A stretch of DNA of 64,000 nt from NCBI GenBank assembly GCA_000827265.1, contig KN834779.1:56033-120032 (forward strand), written 5' to 3'. The notes under the pieces were generated by a model, which worked only from the letters and a program-made list of their open reading frames with translations, did not search any database and was not told where the DNA came from. Made by a program: the position numbers and the translations under genes. Of the stretch, positions 46,933-59,281 are shown piece by piece (position 1 is the stretch's first letter; each line of letters starts with the position of its first letter). Origin of the DNA: Collybiopsis luxurians FD-317 M1. Lineage: Eukaryota > Basidiomycota > Agaricomycetes > Agaricales > Omphalotaceae.

Positions 46933-47358
46933 CTGGGGCTGGGCTGGAACTTGAGTTGGGATATATGACTTGACTGAATTGGAAAAGATAAAAATCAAGA
47001 GAGGGCGTCTAAGTTGCGGGCAGCCTTTATATTATTACAAAGCAAACATAAAACACATTATTCATGTAAATCATTTACACCCACAGCAGCAATATATACG
47101 ACAGGGAGCAAATTAAAAGCACAAGGGATGGAATAGAAGGGCGTGTTAAGTGGGGATACACGTAACACTTAACCCACAATCGTCAACGTCGACGCATCTC
47201 CACCGTTTTCTGTGCCGCTCTTCACGTAGTCTGCCTCAACACTTTCTTTCGGCAAATTAATCCAACTGCTTTCTATTAGCCGATCTCCTAAATCTCCCGC
47301 ATTACTCTCCACTTCTGCCTTACTTCGGAGCATTCGTTGTTTCCATCACTACTTCCTG
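46933..47358. other. Spacer, no gene seen
   Basis: No coding feature. The left edge of the duplicated segment lies at its right end. Confidence 0.4.
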
Positions 47359-48141
47359 GTTGGCTGGCAGCGACACCAGAAAACGCAGAAGATGTTTTGC
47401 CGCATTAGGACCACCAGAAACAGATGCCGAGGCAGGTGCGTAATCAAAACCAAGACCCTGCGGAAGGGGACCGCGGAGGAAGGTCGAACGAAAGGCTGTG
47501 AGCGAGAAGCGAGTTGCGCCGATAAATGAGGAATGCGGCCGGAATGTTAAGGGGAGTTTTGAGAATCAGGGAAGGAAGGATAGATACGACTATGCGGTGC
47601 GTGTTCGCTATCAAGAAAGAAATCAATATCTCGCTTCGAATGGGGATAGCAAATACTAACCCCAGCACCGACTGAAACCCGATATCTTCTAAGCCGGTTC
47701 AAAACCTTTCCGAGACTCAGACGCTGAACGAGAGGTGCATATCCGTGCTCGCTAATGTTCACGACTCCGAGGATAGTGTCGATGAAAATACCAACATCGG
47801 TCGGTTTCCTCCAGACGCAACGACCGATGTAGAGAATCCTTAGGCCATAGTTATGTTAGCAAAGGCCGGGCCGTAAGTGACCTATTCGGACGTTGTCCAT
47901 TTTTCCATTGCTAAGTTGTACACGGCGACGACGAAGCACCCTCAAGGTCAAGAGTCCCATCATTAACCTCAAGGTTCCTCATCGTTTGGCTCTTGCCCGT
48001 GATGGTTGCGACATGGATCTCTCTCCTCAGAATCTCCAACGCTCGGAGAGTGCCGATTACACTCATGAGTCGGATAAGGGAAGGGCAATCCCATAAAAAT
48101 TTCGGTAACCGGTAGACAAACGACGATAGACTTTTTGTCAT
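47359..48141 (-). pseudogene. Unidentified gene H, copy 1 (probably decayed)
   Basis: Coding-like sequence shared with 59895-60671. On the minus strand it starts with a region matching in both copies (LPKFLWDCPSLIRLMSVIGTLRALEIL), continues with GIFIDTILGVVNISEHGYAPLVQRL, and then a hydrophobic stretch (LVFAIPIRSEILISFLIAN, IVVSILPSLILKTPLNIPAAF), in different frames. I cannot join the pieces into one frame with confidence, and I do not recognise a family. Hydrophobic segments suggest a former membrane protein. Confidence 0.35.
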
Positions 48142-48744
48142 TTCGAAAATGGGAACATGAACATTTCTGAGAAGTGGGAGAAGGGACAGGATGACTTGGA
48201 GCAGGCTGAGACTGGAATAAAGGTCAGATAAGATCGATACATTTCAGAGAAAGATAAGTGTTCGAGTGGGGCGTGTAAGGAGGGAGGGGGAGAAGGAGTG
48301 AAACTCGATGGTTGATCAGTCTTTTACTCCATCAGTGATATGCGCCACACACGAAGAGACATACTAGGCAAAGCTCAGACAAAGCCATTATCGCAGCGTC
48401 AGCCGTAGGCTTGACGACACCCTGAAATCGGTGGTAAGGTAGGGTACATAAGGTAAGCTTTAAATGCCATTCGTGCACCTAAAAGTATACTCTTGCGGTG
48501 AACCGTGTAGGTTTCAGTTATTCATGCTAAAATTTGGCTGATTGTCTAGCCTCAAAGGGATCATAGTATATTGAACAGCTTTTCAAAAGGTTAAATAAGC
48601 ACCTAGCACAGGGTAGTAAATTCGGAAAATTCGGACCTATTCGACTGTGAACAGTGTAATTACATCCAACGGGTCCAAGAACGACAACGCGAAGGGACGT
48701 GATTCAAGGGAAAATAAATATTCAAATACAAGTGAAGTTCCTAA
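48142..48744. other. Spacer inside the duplicated unit
   Basis: No gene. It aligns with 60672-61235, so it was duplicated along with its flanking genes. Confidence 0.45.
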
Positions 48745-50979
48745 TCATTCCTCCCGCACAAAGATTCGCTTACTTGAAGCAGCCGAAACCTCCCACTTCG
48801 TCACCAAATTGACCGTCCCTTGCGCCGGGATATCATACAGCAACCAGCGTATCTTACCGTCATTCTTTGCCCTGTTCCGGCTGCCAGGGAGCTCTTTATC
48901 TGCATCTGCACTGTCCCATTGAGCAGTAATCTGAGCGTTACCAGTGTCAAGTGGGCTCTGGACCGGAGCGGGAGAAAGAGTAGCTACTGAGGCGGTCGCA
49001 CCGGTTTTCTCAGTAGAGCTATAAAGCGACTCTATCCCAGACCCCGATCTAAACGACGGCAACATCTTGCCTGTTGAAAATCGTCTCTTCATCCTCCCAG
49101 CTTTCGAAGCCGGAGCCGTTACCAAAGTATTACTTTCCGTCTCATCCCGGTCATTATTCACGCCACCGCTTTTTCCACATTTGTTCAATTCCGCAGGTTC
49201 CAAAATTCTAACCGTGATTCTTTCAGTTTCACTCACAGGTATTCGATCGAGGAGCTTCAGCTCATCGATAGGAACAGATTTGGTGTTGAGAATCGTGATA
49301 CGCTGAGAATAGAGAGTGGACGTTGTTTTGGTAAATCCGAAAGAGCGGAGACTTTTGAGGCCGGAGAATGAGAGGTGGTGACTTGTTTCGGAGGAAATGG
49401 GATGGTAGGTGATTTTGACAGATGATTCGAAGCTGGATCTGCAAGTACTTGAGATGTGAGTCGGGCAAAAAAAATTTTGTACATAAACTCACCCAAGGCT
49501 GCAATCGATGGTTTCTCCAGGTCCGGCCGCAGGAATTTGAGCACTCGAGATGAAAGTCCCATCGACGTACACGTTCGCGGAACCAGGCATCAATGCGTAT
49601 TGAGACGTATTCTTGATCTTGGCCTAAGATGACAGTGCAGACGTTCGTTCGTCAGTAAATCCCTTCCTAGACTATAGTATGGAGCCAGTAAAAGATGCGC
49701 GTACATTCAGAAGAACACTCGTATCGCTCTTTGGAACAGCTAACCACCACAACTTCGTCTCCAACTCTTTCAGTTCAACGACAGTTATCTTATGGTCCCT
49801 ACCGTTACCCGCAACACTGATAAGTCCAGGAACCTGGAACACCGTATGATTGAACCGACCATCGCCTTTAGAGACGACGTTGAGACCAAAGGATCTATGG
49901 CGAGGTTGCCAAGGCCGTCTACGGCTTGGGGTGCGAGAGCGGCTGGGTAAGATACTCTCGTAGGGCTGGTAACGCTCAGACTCCCAGTCATCATCAGAGT
50001 GATACGGCCTCCGGTCGGAGAGCTTGAGAGACTTGAGCTTCAAAGTTTGAGCTCCAGAGTACGAAGGCGTTGCGGTCTCGAGTGTCAGCGGAACGTCTGT
50101 CCAATCCTATGAAAAACAACCACCGGGTCAATAGACAACAGATGATTGAACAAGAAGTAAATTAACCTCGCCCGTATATTGAAAAATAGCAGCCTTATAC
50201 ACCAAAACGGTCAGAGGATTCTTCGCCTCCAATCCAACGTGGATATCATAAACGGCTTCCCAACCAGCAGAGGACACAGCTATACCATGATCAAATTCTA
50301 AGTGTCAATTCTAGGAGAAGACACCTGAATCAGACAAACCGTAAACAAGTTCAATTTCAACCTCCCCCTCACTCTCCGCAAAAAGGTCCACCGCAACCAT
50401 TCTAGGCTTCTCAGCACGACTCTCGCGATGCAGCTCAGTCTCTTCCTTTCTCAATCTTGCTAATTCCTCGTCGAGTTTGCTACCTTGAGCGGAGCATGTA
50501 TTGATGAAGTCTCCAACTTGACCGAGAGGGACATCAACAACATTCATAGAGTCGATGTACCTTTCTAGAGCGCGAGAAAAAGCTTGGCAACGAAATATAG
50601 CCTCGTCTATGAGGTCCGTCTTGGTATAATCCGGCCCCCCAGGCTCCCTAGGCATGAACGATAGAGAAACGTCGCGTATCGTGGCATCTCCATGTCTTTG
50701 GACTCTGTCAGAGAGTTGTATTAGAAAGTGACTTTTCAACACCAAGAGATGTGCCCGCGGATTGTTTTAACTGTTCACCGCCGCCTACCTCAAAGAATCA
50801 TCATAAATATCAATCGGCAAACCGTTAATATAAAACTGATTCTGCCCTTTTTGAACACTAAGCTTGAATAATCTACGTAATTCGGCGCGATCCGTGTACA
50901 AGCTAACGTGGAGGAGCTTGCTGTCTGTGAGAGAGACGCGGTTTATGGTGTTGGGGGTGAGAGGTGGAAGTGTTGCCAT
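48745..50979 (-). CDS. DUF4139 (mucoidy inhibitor A-like) protein, copy B
   Basis: Exons 50789-50979, 50340-50704, 50167-50279, 49705-50106, 49493-49623 and 48745-49438 close in frame (631 residues), with intron positions identical to copies A and C. Domain order as in copy A: DUF4140-like start (MATLPPLTPNTINRVSL), coiled-coil (LDEELARLRKEETELHRES), then the DUF4139 region (WEAVYDIHVGL, FQVPGLISVAGNGRDHKITVVEL, SQYALMPGSANVYVDGTFI) and the end IRWLLYDIPAQGTVNLVTKWEV. The Arg-Ser linker is short (SRSRTPSRRRPW). It is much closer to copy C than to copy A, in line with the segmental duplication. Function unknown. Confidence 0.85.
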
Positions 50980-51170
50980 GAGGGCTGAAATGGCTATAGA
51001 AATGCGCGTCTCACTGTCATTGTGGCTTTATATGAGGCTGTCCTGATTTTTATAAAAAGAAATTTAAGAAATTTTGCAGCTACAATCATTTTTGTACGCG
51101 CTGTAAAGAAATTGGAACATGAAATTTAATCTTAGGACCTCCAATCAGATATATTGGAGTCACGATGGTC

Positions 51171-52750
51171 ATGAGATGATACAAGCTCAGCCTCCTGGCA
51201 GCTGACAGTAGATTCTAGAGAAATGATCCACCAAGATGATATAGCTACCGCATGGTGCTGCGCAGTCTGCTCCAGATGAAGCAAGTCACCAGGCGTTTAC
51301 CTTCTAGACTGCCCACGCAAAGTTCGGAAATTATGTCACTCAAGCCATTCAGCTGCATTGACCTTAAATTCCTGGCAATGCAATTGAAATCATGATTGTG
51401 ATTGACAAGTTTGAGAATTTGGACCCAGGTCATTGAAAATTGACAATGCAATTCAGGCTACTATTGGACTACTAGAGTTGATACCGGACCTAGTAGAATT
51501 ATACTTTCGTAAGAAATTGTTTCGTTTGAGCCCATTTCTAGACCATTCTCTCTCAAGCTTTTTCTGTCCACTAATTCAGCATTATTCAATTAGATTTATT
51601 GGTTTTGAATGAGGATCAATGAGCTGGAAATAATTGGGAAATCTTCCAAGAGTTAAAACAGCGGTTTTTTCCACTTACTTATCAGCACCGGGAAGCATGG
51701 AAAGTACTCCGTCTCTTCTTGTATTCTTATTTATGCTCTTTGTGTCAGATAAAAATCTTTGAGTACCACTTGAGAACTTTAAGCAGTGCTTATACTTCTC
51801 CCATGAAGGCCTCAGTGCCCCTGGGAATCCCTGGCTGCTTTAGGCTACCTCAGGATAGCTTGAGGTTGCCTAGGACTGGGGGGGGTCCTTAGGCTGGCCC
51901 TGGCAAGCTGGGAAAAAAGGACTTTTTCTGATTAAGTTACCCATCAGCTTTGGAAAGTGCTGGTCCAGGTAATATATATTATATATCTTATATCTACATT
52001 ATAAAAAGCAGTTTCGAAAAGGCAATTTTGGCCAAATATGGCGAGACTTGCTCTCTGCGGGATTGTATTCAGTGAGTGAGATCATGCAGCTATCATCATT
52101 GCGCATAGGTGACTGTGTAGTGACTCATGGGCTGATCATGGTTGTGTTATACTTGCATCACTATGATATCCTTGCAGTTTCGAAAAGGCAATTTCAGCCA
52201 AATATGGCAAGACTTGCCTACTGTGGAATTGTATTCAGAAAGTGAGATCATGAATTTATCATAATTACACATTGGTCATAGTGCATGAGGTCCGAAAACT
52301 GGTCATGGATGTATCACAACAACATCATCATTTTGTATTTTTCGCATTGGCTTTGAATACACTAGGTGGGGACAGAGTTATCCCACCCAAGATTATTGGG
52401 GGAAATTGTGGTACAAATTGATTTTTTTTTTTGCTGCGAAAGTCTCCTGTATGGCGGTAATAGTAAATAAAATAAAACATGTGTATTTCACTCCAAGGAT
52501 GATTTCCTTTGCATTATGTTGATTTGCTTTTTTTCCTTTGCTTGACATTCTTTGTGATATCTTCCAGAATTAAGCATTGATCAAGGCTCAGCTCCGGCTG
52601 ATAGATACAGTAGATAAGTACACGGCTCCGCAAGCAGCGGGGTCTCACGGGGGAACTGCCGGGTAAGTTGGTGGGGGTTCCCGCACCTTAGCAGTGACAT
52701 TAATGCAGCACCCATTAGTATGTAGTGCATGCCCATGAGACTGATAACCA
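51171..52750. other. Gene-free AT-rich region
   Basis: No gene. A CCTGGG/CCCAGG-rich stretch lies at 51790-51920 and a direct repeat at 52010-52310. The left boundary is the end of duplication unit 1. Confidence 0.4.
52010..52310 (+). repeat. Direct repeat, period about 168 bp
   Basis: GCAGTTTCGAAAAGGCAATT followed by a CCAAATATGGC.AGACTTGC block occurs at about 52010 and again at about 52177. About 115-130 bases match with scattered changes in each copy. Confidence 0.65.
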
Positions 52751-54890
52751 GTGGAGAGTCCGACATCTGCCAAGTTCTTCACAGGGAGAAAAGAGATTCT
52801 GGGCACTTCGGAAGATTACTTCACCAATGCTCCAAGATTCATGAACATCAAGGAAGGAAAAATGTTCCTGTTATATGGATTAGGTGGTACTGGAAAAACT
52901 CAATATGCTCTGGATTTTATCAGGAAAAGTATGGCTTGCTTTACACTTCATTTTGTTTGCATTTTCCGAACCAATTATCTTATTGCCAGATATACCAAAA
53001 CTTTTTTAATTCTTTCCAGTTCGCAAGGTATGAATCTCTTGACAGGACCATCTTTGTTATATTCAATAAAAATCTGGCCTGGAGACAAGTTGTTTTTGTA
53101 AGCCAGACAGTGGTAGAACAGCATGAGTAAGGTTGTAAAGTAGCGGAAGAATGACCATATATTTCATATATTATTAACACTCCTGAAGAAGGAAGCAATA
53201 TACCTATTGTAGTTCAATTACCAATGGCAAGCACTTAGCCAGTGCCCACGGCATTTCTTATCCAATAATTTCTTGTTTTGGAAGGGGAGGGGGGAGGAAC
53301 CAAGAGTCCTTATGACCAAAAGGGAATGTCATGTCGGGCAATAACCAACTGCACACCCCTTGGCAGCAATCATTGCCAAAGAGCTTCATTATTTTGCACT
53401 GGCAATTGTTCAAGCTGGATGTTATATATATTTACAGAATTGTCTATATGGTTACTTAGATAGGCTGAAGAGTCAATAACGACCTATTAAAAAGTGATAT
53501 CTTCCAACCATCGGATAACTATGAGTTTACAGTTTATACAACATGGGAGTTGAGCTGGCAGGAACTGGATAAAGGCAGCAAAAAATTGCTGAAGTTACAT
53601 TCTCAATTGCATTATGAGAATATTCCCAAGACATTTCATTTGCCAGAATGATATCTGTTTATTGTATTGCTTCAATTTAATCATAGTGAGTACAGTGTAC
53701 AGTTAGCGGGGGAAAACCCAGTGTTGTATAAGACTGGAAACTACCAGAAAGCACTTGAGTTATGGGAGCCAATACTGGAAGATATGAAGCAAATGTTAGG
53801 TACAGAATATTTATATACTCTTATTTGCATGCAAAATTTGGGAACAACATATGATAAGCTGGGAAAATACAAACAGGCATTAGAGGTTCTAAAGACTGTG
53901 GTTGATATTTTTAGGATAATGCTAGAAGCAGATCACATTGACATGCTCCATTTTATGGAAAGCCTTGCCCTAAACACAGTAATATGGGCCAACACAGTGA
54001 GGCCTTGGAAGAATTGAAATCTTTGGTAAAAATGTTCAAGAGAATCCATGGGGTGGATCACCCACTACATTGGCTAGAACTGCAAAACAGTAGGAGAAAC
54101 AAATGACAACTCGGGAAGATTTCATGAGGCTTTTGAATTGCTGGCCCCTTTGATTGTGATTTTTTCCACAGACACTTTGGAAACAGAGAGTGAAAATATT
54201 TTGGAGTTGTCAGCAATGGAAAGTGTAGCAATCACATATACAAGCTTAGAAGGTACAATGAATCTTTGCAGTTACAGGAGTCATCCAAGGTTGGCAAGTC
54301 CAGGAAAACTCTAGGACTTAGAGCAGAACATCTCACATGATCAAGCTCAAAACTGTGGGAACTTCTAGTTGAAAGTTCAAAGAGAGTCTTGGGATTGGAA
54401 CATCCAGTCACTGTGTCCCATATTGAATATTTGGCAAGGACTTCTGGCAATGTAAGGAAAGATAATGAAGCTCTCAACCTGTGGGAATCTTTAGTTGATA
54501 TCTCTAAAAGTGGTTTAGGAACAGAACATTCAGACACCTTAACCTGTATCCAGCAGGATTGACATATGGAAAGCTAGCAAAACATGATGAGGCTCCATCA
54601 GAAAAGCTACTTGGAGCCCAGGCTGCCAGAGGATGACCCCCAAATCCTAGGGTATCCCAGGGAGGCCCAGGGAAACCAGTTTAAACTGTTGTTTCCCTGG
54701 GATAGCCTAGGATTCCAAGTAGTTTTTCTGATGCCTCTCAAAGTGCAGGACCCTTTAGTTCCCATTTTCAAGAAAGTCATGGGAGCAGAGCATTTAGGTA
54801 CCTTGTTCAGCATCAAGAGTTTGGGATGGACATATGGGAGACTAGGTAAACATGATCAGGCTCTCAAACTTATCAGGAAAAAGGCCTTAT
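52751..54890 (+). pseudogene. NB-ARC/TPR (NLR-like) pseudogene
   Basis: 52751-52930 reads FFTGRKEILGTSEDYF then FLLYGLGGTGKTQYALDFI, the start of a fungal NB-ARC protein with its P-loop (GLGGTGKTQ). Frames then break, but ALAIVQAGCYIYL near 53400 and VYTTWELSWQELDKG near 53530 match the later NB-ARC segments. From 53715, tetratricopeptide repeats of the kinesin-light-chain type appear (ALELWEPILEDMKQMLGTEYLYTL, GTTYDKLGKYKQALEVLKTV) and continue in pieces to 54890 (LGWTYGRLGKHDQALKLI). Many stops and shifts leave no intact protein. NLR-like proteins of this type are linked to non-self recognition in fungi. A small palindromic element sits inside the last repeats. Confidence 0.7.
54596..54733. 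mobile_element. MITE-like palindromic element
   Basis: The ends CATCAGAAAAGCTACTTGGA (54596-54615) and its reverse complement (54714-54733) differ at one base in 20, and the interior is also partly palindromic (AACCAGTTTAAACTGTT, CCCAGGG/CCCTGGG). The element is about 138 bases and interrupts a TPR segment: the codons before (GATGAGGCTC) and after (TCAAAG) it match the uninterrupted repeat at 54850. A CTC trinucleotide flanks both sides. Confidence 0.65.
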
Positions 54891-55356
54891 AGTGCAGGCA
54901 CATATGGGTTGTTATGGGTTGTCCTCAGGCAGTTTAAGGCTTCTCAGAAGTCCTGGGCTACATAGGCTGCCCAGGATGCCAAGGTACACCCCCCAAATCC
55001 TGTAGAGCCTGAGAGTCCCTGAGGATCTCTGAGGCTGCCCTGAAGATCCCTGGGAATCTTTCATGTGTCCTGAGGCTTCAATATATAAATGTGAAATAAT
55101 AAAATATACTTTCATCTGTTCTTCTACTTACTTTACTCTATATATCTTACTCTTGTATTGCTTTTAATGTACTGTAGTATTATATAGCTGTAATGATTGA
55201 TTGTCATTACTAGTCAGTTATTATACTTTAAATACAGTTTATTATACTAATGTAAGCTCTGTATTGACTTAACATACTTGAGCACAGTATATTTGAGTAG
55301 TACAAAGCCTATACATATGTACATAGTATATATAGAATAAGTTATTATATTATTGT
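54891..55356. other. AT-rich spacer with CCTGAG/CCCAGG-rich stretch
   Basis: No gene. 54900-55080 is rich in short CCTGAGG, CCCAGGA and CCTGGG words, similar to 51790-51920 and 56410-57010. The rest is AT-rich. Confidence 0.35.
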
Positions 55357-55360
55357 GCAT

Positions 55361-56220
55361 TGACAGGTATCGGTGTGTTTAATAAAAACTACCTGGGTTC
55401 AGTTAGTAGGCAGGTGCATTAGATGCAGTTTCATAAAGACACAAGGCACTAACTAGGACTGTGAGTTTGTTTGGTCTTTAAAGTAATCGGTGGGTGTAAT
55501 TTGGTACTGGTAAACTGTAGACTGGTCGGTACAGGTACTTGGTGACAGTAACTTGACTCGATGGACTTTCTTTAATATATAACTTTTGGTAACTGGTAAA
55601 TGTGAGCCTGAAACAACTAACTGCACTGGGACTAGCTTGCTTAGACTGTAATAAACTTGACAGTGTAAAATGGTAGCTCAAACTACTAGCCTCTTGGTGG
55701 GTCTAGCTAGCTTAAACAGTATAACTTGGCTTGGACTTTGACTTTAGAACTTAAATCTAACCAACTAGTACAACTGGATTCATTGATACAGCTTGCACAA
55801 AGCTCTTAGAAAGTAAGTGTAAGGTAAACTTTATATTTGGTAGTAGGTAAAGAGTGGGGGGGAAGGAGTTAAAAACTTCTTAAGGCTAAAAATCCCCAAG
55901 TATTTATATTACAAAATTATATTACTTCCTATTTAAGCAATTTGACTCATAACGACTCTAGTTGACTCCACTTAAAATTTTCAAAAGCTTCATTAGCCTT
56001 TTATAGTATTCATGACTCATTTTGAGTCAAGTTAATTCCTTTGGAGTCATTCTGACTCATTTTTAATATGACCTGAGTTCTATAAGTAAGCAGAATAGTC
56101 TTAATTCTCCTACCTTATCTTATCAGAGAGCTCTCTAGAGATTTTTACTCTCTGACAATATTTCTAATAATTATTTAATTATTTACTGGTAATTTCTTGA
56201 AACAGGAATGGCTCCTGACA
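55361..56220 (+). mobile_element. Solo LTR-like element, copy 2
   Basis: Full-length relative (860 bases) of 15416-16280, with the same TGACAGG start and CCTGACA end, flanked by GCAT on both sides (55357-55360 and 56221-56224). Its target duplication differs from that of copy 1, so the copies arrived by separate insertions. The four TGACTCA-type sites are retained. Confidence 0.75.
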
Positions 56221-56224
56221 GCAT

Positions 56225-57500
56225 GTTTTGACCATGGGAAAATTTTTTTGATTGTAGACAGTTCACAGTGAGCTCATCATGTGATTCATGAAAACCTCTG
56301 CATAATTCTCACCAAATACATGTTCTGGCTGTGCATTTACACAAGAATAATGCATAACTATATATTTGCAATGTAATTTTGTATGATTTGTAGTATTTAG
56401 AATATTTTTACTCCTGGGATCCTCAGGAAGCCCCAGAGAGCCCCAGGGAGCCCTCAGGGACTCTCAGGTTATTTTCAAACATCTTCCAGGGAGCCTAGGA
56501 ATTGGCCCCAAACCTGGTAAGCCTAAGCAACCTAAGCAACTTGTGGTGCCTGAAAGTGCCTGAGGGTCCCCAGAATTTGGCCAATTTCCTGGGTGTCCTC
56601 AGACTTCCTGTATTTGCCTGGGAAAAAGGTGTTTTCTTAGTATGCTGACTTGAGTCATTGGACTTAATGGTCTGTGCACCCTATAATTATATAAGTTTAG
56701 ATACCTTAAAGCATGACCCATGGTGAGTGGTTGTGCTGATTTGTGTTTGATTAGTATTTGTGCTTGATTAGTGCCCAGAGATCTCCAGGGATGCCCAGGA
56801 TTTGGCCAAAATTGTAGGCTCTTTCAGGTATTGCCAGGGACACTCCAGACACCCTAGGGATACCTCAGAGAAACCTCAGGGCACCCAGGATATGGCCAAA
56901 ATCCTAGGATCCTCTGGTTACCCAAACTGCCCAGGTGATCTTAAGAAACCTAAGGCTCCCTAGGAAATGGCTTAATTCCTGGGGCTCCTCAGATATACTG
57001 GGCTTGCCTAGGCTTTAGGTATTTTTTCAGATGTACCTCTGAAGCTTCACTATTCTTGGGTATAGGTATAACTAGACACATTCACACTCATGCCTGGACC
57101 TCACACTCACACTCAAGCTGCTCACCCTCATAGTTGGGCTGCTGACACTCATGCTCACTCACTGTCAAAAGAGTCACACCTACATTTGGAAGGAGCTGGA
57201 ATTGCAGAATGCATCAGGATAATTGGGCTGTAAGGTACTCTACAAACTAGGAGATTTATTGTTTACTGTATTTCGGGTTGCACTTCTTCTTGCACCACCA
57301 TCTCCCAGTGCACCCATGGTCAGGCAAGAGGATAATGAGCAGCTCCAAGAGCTTGTTATGCCCCAGCTTATATTCATGTCATCTCTACTGGGCCTAAGGA
57401 CTTAGTTAAACCATCTTTTTCACTCATGTCATCAGCAACTGCATAATTGTGACCCCATCCTCACAACAGCAATCTAAGGAATACCCAATCAACCATTTCT
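56225..57500. repeat. Degenerate CCTGGG-rich repeats
   Basis: 56410-57010 consists of loosely repeated words such as CCCAGGATTTGGCCAAAAT, CCTAGGAAATGGC and GAGCCCCAGGGAGCCC, seen three to four times with variation. No coding capacity. 57080-57160 is a CTCACACTCA-rich low-complexity stretch. Confidence 0.5.
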
Positions 57501-58433
57501 CCTACAGTGCATGATAATTGGCTCCCTTCATGTCACAAGGACTGTGAATCTTGCATCAGCCTGCATGAGTACCTAATCACCTCTTTGACTTACTTTCATG
57601 GGAATATCATAGTAGTACTATATAAAGCTCAAGAACACTATATACTGTTTTTATGCTGTTATTACCTGAACCACTATCTTGTTTGCTTATTTTCTTCATT
57701 TTCCACTATCAGGTTTTGTATACTTTTTCTTCTGATTACTGAATACAAACACTCTTGTAATGAATACAATGATTTTACATACTAACAAGACCCCACAATG
57801 TACTTCTAAGTACATTGCTCCTCTGGAAAACCCTCAATGATGTCTATACAATGCTGTCTCGGGTTCACATCACAGTTGACCATCCTACATTTGAGTTCTA
57901 TTTACCCACATACTGCTCCGCATGTGTCCCATCTCCTGTTCAACAGGGTGTTGTAGCCTCTTCTGCCAGACCCAGAAGAGCTCAACCCATAGTAAACCCC
58001 TCTGTTGTACAGCTAATTACTCCTTTACACACTTAAATACACCTTATCCTACCATCTGGCTTGGGTCTAACAGAGCTCATCAGATGTGTTCCGGTACATA
58101 TTCTCCACAGATTTTGTGACCATGTGTGTTTTCCCATCATCACCCTTCCATCAGACACACATTATATTATTTACATCACTCATGTGTCTACTGTTACAAT
58201 GCAGAATATATTGAAAAGAACCCTGCAAAGTTTCTCAACTTCACATGGATTGATTTTGATGCATTTTGCAGCTATTTGTGAGATGAGGGCCATGACAATC
58301 TTCTTACAAAGGACCTACATATGTAGACCTTGATTATGACTAAGTTATCATCTCTAAATGCATTTTTACTAGCTTTAGAAGCTCATATCAAGCAAGAGGA
58401 TACTGAAACTGACATCTCTGCAATAGTCACCAC

Positions 58434-59059
58434 TAGTGTTGCCGCGGCTCAGCTAGCCGCAAGTCGACTCATGTAGCTGCGGCTCTCACGCTTAGCCAGC
58501 TCAACAGCCGGAATGAGCCGACTTGAAAAAGCTTGAGCCGACTTGAGCTGGGGTCAAGCCGACTTGAAGCTGGCTGGCCAGATGGAAAAGAAGTAAAATA
58601 CTTCTACAATGGCTACTGGCTGCAATAATATTAAGGGCATAGGCAAACGAAAATTACAGGGTGCCAAGCCTCGAATGAGCGCTTAGCAGATGCTGTAGTT
58701 ACGTTGCCTGATGTGATGTGAGTGATGTGGCACCATGTAGTGACATGCGATAGCATATACATACTTGATACGTAAACATAATAAATAATAAATATCTACA
58801 TAATTTAGAGTTGAAGTGAGGGCTAATGGAAAGAAAGAGACTTTAGTGAACCAAAATACAATATATGAGATTTAAAATGAATTGCTGGATGATTGCAAGG
58901 CAATTGGCAATTGAGCTGGTAGGAGTCGACTGTCAGCCAGCTCCAAGCCGCGGCATTCAGCTTGGAGCTGTGCAAAGCTGGCTCACATGCGGGCGCCTGC
59001 CGGCTGACCGGCTTGGCTCCAGCTATTAGCCGGCTTATTTGCGAGCCGCGGCAACACTA
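58434..59059. mobile_element. Non-autonomous hAT-type element, 626 bp
   Basis: Perfect 17-base terminal inverted repeats (TAGTGTTGCCGCGGCTC) and a perfect 8-base target duplication, GTCACCAC at 58426-58433 and 59060-59067. An 8-base duplication and a TAGNGTTG-type end are hallmarks of the hAT superfamily. The interior has AGCCGACTTGAGC-type repeats near both ends and no transposase frame. Confidence 0.85.
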
Positions 59060-59281
59060 GTCACCACTTCAGCAGTTGTGCGAACACATATAGAGAAGGA
59101 TCAAAATGGAAATGAATCTATATATGTCTACAACTCTGATGAAGCTGAGGATGGAGATGGTATGTTTTCCACTCAATTACTTTTGCTTCCCACTCTGCTC
59201 AAACTTTTCTTTCCAGTTTTTTGTGATAGTGACAGGTCTAATGGTATTGAGGACATGAAGCAAGGGCATATGTATTCCAAG

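Larger units (their letters stand above)
47359..51170. repeat. Segmental duplication, unit 1 (gene H + DUF4139)
   Basis: The whole stretch, including introns and intergenic DNA such as AAGGTAGGGTACATAAGGTAAG at 48435, matches 59895-63630 in the same orientation and gene order. The duplicated unit is about 3.75 kb. Confidence 0.75.

Noticed and set aside
15416..56220. One giant LTR element bounded by the two similar 860-base units
   Set aside because: Intact single-copy genes such as RPS12, aldolase and PNPO lie between them, and each unit has its own target duplication (ATAG and GCAT).
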